A stretch of DNA of 6,905 bases from the NCBI GenBank assembly GCA_012797505.1, contig JAAZOZ010000300.1, positions 1 to 6,905 on the forward strand. Reading direction: 5' to 3'. How positions within the stretch are numbered: position 1 is the first letter of the stretch; each line of letters starts with the position of its first letter. Below the pieces are notes generated by a model. The model saw only the letters and a list, made by a program, of their open reading frames with translations. It ran no database searches and had not been told where the DNA came from. The position numbers and the translations under genes are program-made. Positions 4,664 to 6,905 of the stretch are shown here, piece by piece. The stretch is from Smithella sp. (GTDB lineage Bacteria; Desulfobacterota; Syntrophia; Syntrophales; Smithellaceae).

Positions 4664-6905
4664 TGGAAAGTATTTTGCTGAAAGCGTCGGCAGGCTCCGG
4701 AAAGACATCGCGGCTGACCCGGGAGGTGTTTGAACGAATATCCGCCGGAGGAAAATTCATTCTGGCGCTGACGTTTACCCGCGCCGCCACCGCCGAGATG
4801 CGCTCCCGCATCATGGAGTTGATTGCGTCAGAAAAGGGAAGACCCCTGCTGGACCGAATGAGGCTGATCATGGAGGCGGGCCGCGTCGGCTACTCGACGA
4901 TCGACGCCTTCTTTTACCGCCTTTTTGCCGCCGTGAACGATGCGCCGAGGATGGCCGACGAAAAGGCGCAAATCGACCTTGCCCGGGAGATTGAAAAGCG
5001 CTTTCGCGACGGCATCGCGCGAAGCGGCGCGGAAAAAAGACTGATCATCGCGGCCCGGATTCTGAATACGGATCTGGATTTGCTCTGGAGTTCCCTTGGG
5101 GACGAGCAGACCATTGAGCGCTGCCTGCTGGAGATGGAGCGGCTGGACGATCTGGAAAGCCTGATGAAGGAGAACGTTCTCCTGCTTCGTGAGCTGGATT
5201 CCCTTGGCCGGGCGGCAAGCGCGCTGGCGGAAGGAATGCCGAAGCGAATCAACGAGTGGGTCATCGCCGCCATGGCGGAGTATGACCGGTTCATGTCCAG
5301 CGCCCTGTCCGGTTATCCCGATCTGGGGCAGTACGCAAGCCTCGGCAAAAACATTGTCTGGCATCGAAGCCCTTACTCGGACCTCAACCGGATTTTTCAG
5401 GACTACCGAAAAACGGCAGAAAAACTGTCGCTCAATAAGGCCCTGCTTCGGGAGCTGGCCGTCGCGTTTCTTTGCGGGATCTATCTCGATGCGGCAAATG
5501 CCGTTAAGGAAGAAAAGGGGGTGATCTTCTTTGCCGATGTGCGAAAATCACTTCTCGCGCTGGACGGCGCCGCCTCGCGTGAAAGGCCGAAGCTCATGGG
5601 CAGTTATTTTTCGCTGGGCCTGGATCGGACGGAGCACCTTCTGGTGGATGAATTTCAGGACACCTCGACGGGCGATATGGCGATTCTGCTGCCGCTGGTC
5701 GACGAAATTTTGTCCGGTCCCGGCGAACGGGGCGAACGGTCGTTTTTTGCCGTAGGCGATTGGAAGCAGATGATCTACGCCTGGCGCGGCGCGAACCGCG
5801 AGGCCCTGGAAGCCGCCATCGGCGGCTATCTCCAAAACGGCGTCATCCGTGAGCAGTCGCTGCCTCATAACTACCGGAGCACGCCGCTTTTGATTTCATT
5901 TTTCAACAAGCTTGTTGAAAATCTTTTTGAGGGCGGGGAGAAGACGGAGACGCAAACTCCCCCGGAGGAAAACCGGGGCGCGTCGGAGGGGGTTTCGGAA
6001 GTGAGTCTTGTCCAACTGGAAAGACAGGGGGCATCGGAAGCTCCCTGGTATCCGGCCATTGTCGAATATCTTCAGAAAAAAAAGGAGGAGTACGGTTGTT
6101 CCTGGGGGGACATGGCCGTGCTTGCCCTGACCAATAACAGCGTTCAGAAAATCGAAGCGGAGCTCGTCGCGCACGGCATTCGCGTATCCTCGGTCAAAGG
6201 CCGCCAGCTTCTTTCAACGGAGGAAGGGGTCTCGGTCATGCTTTTTCTGACGATGGTTCTTTCCCGGGAAGGGCGGGGGGCCTTTGCGGCCGAGGCGGCC
6301 GCGTCTCCCCTGTGGAAAGAACGGTTTGGAAACGCGCTGGAGATTCGGGACGAATTTGCCGCTCAGTTTCCCCGGCCCTTCGGCCTTGCCGCGGTAAGCC
6401 TCGCCATCGAACGTTTGCGCGGGAAGGTTTCCGCGGTCATCCTCAATATCTGGCAGGACGAGGCGCTGGCGTTTTTTGGAGAGGGAGGCGCCGATGCCGA
6501 TGAATTTCTCGCCCGGATGTTCAGGGTTCGCTGGAGCGTGCGGGTTCCGGAAGGTGAAGACCGGGATTCGATCAAGGTCGATACTGTTCACGGGACCAAA
6601 GGGCTTCAGTTTGCGCATGTTTTTGTTTTTTGGAACGAGGAAGAAAGATCCGACTCTTTTTACCTTCCTTCCCAGAAGTGCCATGTCCGGTTTTCAGCGG
6701 GCGAGACAAAGTGCCTTCAGGCCGGCGGATCGAACGGGGCCCGTGAAATCATTGAGAAGCAGAACCTTCACCTGCTGCGAATGAGGCTTGAGAGGGCCAA
6801 TGTGTTTTACGTCGCCGCCACGCGGGCGATTCGGACCCTCGCGGTTTTTCTGCCGGTGATCAAAAGCGGCGAGTACAAGACGGTTCATCAGGCGGTTCTC
6901 AAAAC
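4660..6905 (+). CDS. addA: AddA-like UvrD/SF1 helicase (partial, runs off right edge)
   Basis: The reading frame stays open from the ATG at 4660 to the window end (748 full codons), without frameshift. All main SF1A helicase motifs are present in order: ATP loop ASAGSGKTS (9-17, K15), motif Ia TFTRAATAEM (about 38-47), motif II LVDEFQDTS (328-336, D330-E331), motif III VGDWKQMIYAWRG (365-377), motif IV HNYRS (403-407), motif V VDTVHGTKGLQF (640-651) and motif VI FYVAATRA (716-723). Such proteins unwind DNA 3'-5' using ATP. AddA members also carry a C-terminal PD-(D/E)XK nuclease, which here would lie beyond the edge and cannot be confirmed. The start overlaps the addB stop by four bases (ATGA); a second ATG follows at once at 4663, so the exact start is uncertain by one codon. 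The adjacency and coupling to an AddB-like gene support AddA over UvrD, PcrA or RecB. The residue after DTS that is usually Gln is not Gln here. Confidence 0.88.
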   Translation, partial: MMESILLKASAGSGKTSRLTREVFERISAGGKFILALTFTRAATAEMRSRIMELIASEKGRPLLDRMRLIMEAGRVGYSTIDAFFYRLFAAVNDAPRMADEKAQIDLAREIEKRFRDGIARSGAEKRLIIAARILNTDLDLLWSSLGDEQTIERCLLEMERLDDLESLMKENVLLLRELDSLGRAASALAEGMPKRINEWVIAAMAEYDRFMSSALSGYPDLGQYASLGKNIVWHRSPYSDLNRIFQDYRKTAEKLSLNKALLRELAVAFLCGIYLDAANAVKEEKGVIFFADVRKSLLALDGAASRERPKLMGSYFSLGLDRTEHLLVDEFQDTSTGDMAILLPLVDEILSGPGERGERSFFAVGDWKQMIYAWRGANREALEAAIGGYLQNGVIREQSLPHNYRSTPLLISFFNKLVENLFEGGEKTETQTPPEENRGASEGVSEVSLVQLERQGASEAPWYPAIVEYLQKKKEEYGCSWGDMAVLALTNNSVQKIEAELVAHGIRVSSVKGRQLLSTEEGVSVMLFLTMVLSREGRGAFAAEAAASPLWKERFGNALEIRDEFAAQFPRPFGLAAVSLAIERLRGKVSAVILNIWQDEALAFFGEGGADADEFLARMFRVRWSVRVPEGEDRDSIKVDTVHGTKGLQFAHVFVFWNEEERSDSFYLPSQKCHVRFSAGETKCLQAGGSNGAREIIEKQNLHLLRMRLERANVFYVAATRAIRTLAVFLPVIKSGEYKTVHQAVLK

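Noticed and set aside
4660..6905. Defence-island nuclease-helicase or Cas4-like system
   Set aside because: A PD-(D/E)XK nuclease with four cysteines beside a UvrD-like helicase can suggest antiphage systems, but the motif order, gene overlap and cysteine spacing fit AddAB repair enzymes. No Cas, CRISPR or other defence genes are present.

Overview
The window looks like chromosomal DNA from a GC-rich Gram-negative bacterium. A deltaproteobacterial (Desulfobacterota-like) source is my best guess. It rests on the style of the genes (a periplasmic VKOR–thioredoxin fusion and a short AddB-like protein beside an AddA-like helicase) and not on any marker gene, so treat it as weak. Coding density is very high. 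There are no RNA genes, insertion sequences, integrases or CRISPR arrays.

Left half (1-2041, minus strand): a tight three-gene operon read leftward from a sigma70 promoter that matches the consensus exactly (TTGACA, 17-nt spacer, TATAAT; 2104-2076). First is a membrane protein with a vitamin K epoxide reductase (VKOR) domain fused to a periplasmic thioredoxin/DsbA-like domain (1004-2041). Next is a MidA-like class I SAM-dependent methyltransferase (54-1004), overlapping it by one base (TAATG). Third is the start of a gene for an exported or membrane-anchored protein (1-57), overlapping the methyltransferase by four bases (ATGA). The overlaps imply translational coupling. The first gene alone would form a self-contained oxidative disulfide-bond system.

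Middle (2042-2275): a 234-bp divergent regulatory region. It holds the consensus promoter facing left, three phased copies of a 9-10 bp direct repeat just behind it, an imperfect palindrome, two TTGACA boxes facing right (one with a usable -10), a small stem-loop at the predicted right-hand transcript start, and a good ribosome binding site for the rightward operon.

Right half (2276-6905, plus strand): two overlapping genes for an AddAB/RexAB-type helicase-nuclease, which processes double-strand DNA ends for recombinational repair. The upstream gene encodes a short (795 aa) AddB-like protein with a C-terminal PD-(D/E)XK nuclease and the four cysteines of the AddB iron-sulfur cluster, but no Walker A motif near its N-terminus. 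The downstream gene starts within the addB stop codon (ATGATGG). It encodes an AddA-like UvrD-family helicase with all main helicase motifs, and it runs off the right edge before the region where a nuclease domain would be expected.

I found no clear evidence of a wholly new system. The most interesting points are the control region with its repeats, the unusual redox-plus-methyltransferase operon, and the reduced AddB.
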